A stretch of 64,000 nucleotides of DNA, from positions 1 through 64,000 of the forward strand of contig NZ_JACJRQ010000026.1 in the NCBI RefSeq assembly GCF_014697355.1, read 5' to 3'. The position numbers and the translations under genes are program-made. The DNA is from Nostoc calcicola FACHB-3891 (GTDB taxonomy: Bacteria > Cyanobacteriota > Cyanobacteriia > Cyanobacteriales > Nostocaceae). The notes below the pieces were generated by a model that saw nothing but the letters and a program-made list of their open reading frames with translations, was not told where the DNA came from and made no database searches. Positions 63,185 through 64,000 of the stretch are shown piece by piece. The stretch's first letter is position 1, and the number at the start of each line of letters is the position of its first letter.

Positions 63185-64000
63185 ATGGGAATTTATAATG
63201 GCGACAACAACAATAACACCTTCCTGGGACTTAATGGTGAATCTTGGGCACTCAACGGACAAGGCGGTGATGACTACTTAGCGGGTGCAGATCGAGATGA
63301 CACTATTAATGGTGGAACTGGGAACGACAATTTGCTTGGTGCTGCTGGTAACGACATAATTTCTGGCGATGATGGAAATGACAACTTGTATGGCGGTGCT
63401 GGAAATGACAACTTGTATGGCGGTGCTGGAAATAACAACTTGTATGGTGATGAGGGCGATGACACCCTAAATAATATATTTGGTTCAGTAGATGGTGGTG
63501 CAGGTATTGATACGCTAGTAGCCAACTACAGTCAGTTCAATAATGGTGCTGGTATAGATGTAGGATATTTGGGGCAAAATGTCATCTTCAGTCGCCTCAC
63601 TGGTACTGGCGTACTTGGTTATAGTAACATTGAAAAATTTAATATCACAGGCACGCAATACACAGATGTCCTGCGTGGTGGTGCTAACAGCGATAGCCTG
63701 TTTGGCGGTGGTGGTAACGATCAAATTGAGGGTGGTGCTGGCTTTGATTATCTTTATGGTGACGCTGGTGATGATACTGTAATTGATACAGATGGTTCAG
63801 TAGATGGTGGTGCAGGTATTGATACGCTAGTAGCCAACTACAGTCAGTTCAATAATGGTGCTGGTATTGACGTGGGATATTTAGGACTAAATGCTATCTT
63901 CAGCCGTCAGACTGGCAATCCATTACTCTACTACACTGGTATTGAAAAATTGAACGTTACAGGTACACAATACGCAGATGTCCTGCGTGGTGGTGCTAAC
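63185..64000 (+). CDS. RTX calcium-binding protein, 5' part (cut by window end)
   Basis: An ATG at 63185 opens a frame of 272 codons that continues beyond the window. The first 20 residues are MGIYNGDNNNNTFLGLNGES with no signal peptide; RTX nonapeptides follow (GGTGNDNLLG, GGAGNDNLYGG, GGGGNDQIEGG). Each GGxGxDxLx repeat binds Ca2+ in a parallel beta-roll outside the cell. Between RTX runs is a 104-residue unit (GSVDGGAGIDTLVANYSQF ... TGTQYxDVLRGGAN) present twice. Type I secretion is likely, but the C-terminal signal is outside the window. The gene lies 466 bp after the TPR-CHAT gene, behind a large repeat. Confidence 0.85.
   Translation, partial: MGIYNGDNNNNTFLGLNGESWALNGQGGDDYLAGADRDDTINGGTGNDNLLGAAGNDIISGDDGNDNLYGGAGNDNLYGGAGNNNLYGDEGDDTLNNIFGSVDGGAGIDTLVANYSQFNNGAGIDVGYLGQNVIFSRLTGTGVLGYSNIEKFNITGTQYTDVLRGGANSDSLFGGGGNDQIEGGAGFDYLYGDAGDDTVIDTDGSVDGGAGIDTLVANYSQFNNGAGIDVGYLGLNAIFSRQTGNPLLYYTGIEKLNVTGTQYADVLRGGAN
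63482..63868 (+). repeat. 312-nt internal repeat of the RTX gene
   Basis: About 75 nt beginning GGTTCAGTAGATGGTGGTGC are identical at 63482 and 63794, and the rest of the 104-codon unit is similar. This is a recent in-frame duplication; more copies may follow beyond the window. Confidence 0.8.

Noticed and set aside
1..64000. Search for tRNA, rRNA and known riboswitches
   Set aside because: No T-loop motif with cloverleaf pairing, no rRNA core words and no recognised riboswitch core were seen in the spacers; weak or unusual RNAs could be missed by eye.

Overview
The window comes from a cyanobacterium, most likely a filamentous, heterocyst-forming type (Nostoc/Anabaena group; order inferred, not proven). 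Evidence: very frequent HIP1 octamers (GCGATCGC) inside genes and spacers; intergenic DNA packed with short tandemly repeated repeats of the kind typical of Nostocales; a COP23-type protein; pentapeptide-repeat, SLH and hemagglutinin-type exoproteins; and cyanobacterial glgB and ftsI genes. No tRNA, rRNA or CRISPR array was seen.

Layout. 1-4.2 kb: the start of an IS630-type transposase cut by the window edge, a lone cyclic-nucleotide-binding-domain protein, a CadD-like cadmium transporter and a secreted pentapeptide-repeat protein, separated by repeat-rich spacers. 4.3-18.5 kb: a secretion/protease cluster. On the minus strand, in transcription order, lie a COP23-type protein, two exported trypsin-like serine proteases and a 2967-residue two-partner-secretion exoprotein ending in a CHAT (caspase-like) protease domain. 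Divergent from them is the matching outer-membrane TpsB transporter. 19.4-35.1 kb: one gene for a 5253-residue calcium-binding mosaic adhesin (RTX, FG-GAP/VCBS, LamG, SBBP propeller, FN3, CARDB-like), probably a type I secretion substrate. 35.5-43 kb: glgB, two small exported proteins, a candidate FtsL and ftsI. 43-52.4 kb: a heme-oxygenase-like putative diiron enzyme, a methyltransferase, a flavin/PNPOx-type protein, a DUF5132 protein followed by a P2A-type cation ATPase and a divergent second-type methionine adenosyltransferase, then a MazF-type toxin-antitoxin pair. 52.6-56.6 kb: small exported/membrane proteins and an SLH-anchored glycosidase-like protein. 56.9-62.7 kb: a second hemagglutinin-type exoprotein overlapping a TPR-CHAT protease gene by one base. 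63.2 kb to the end: the start of another RTX protein.

The most notable biology is the double occurrence of a two-partner-secretion exoprotein with a CHAT protease. In one locus the two are fused in a single polypeptide beside two trypsin-like proteases and the TpsB channel; in the other they are separate, apparently translationally coupled genes. The arrangement suggests a cell-surface or extracellular caspase-like proteolytic system, possibly activated by the serine proteases. This is inference from domains and gene order; nothing in the sequence proves the function.

The spacers also hold several dispersed repeat families: a 28-bp palindrome, an IS630-type MITE candidate, a multi-hairpin 250-bp element, purine-rich tandem repeats, and a 44-nt sequence shared upstream of the CadD-like and pentapeptide genes.
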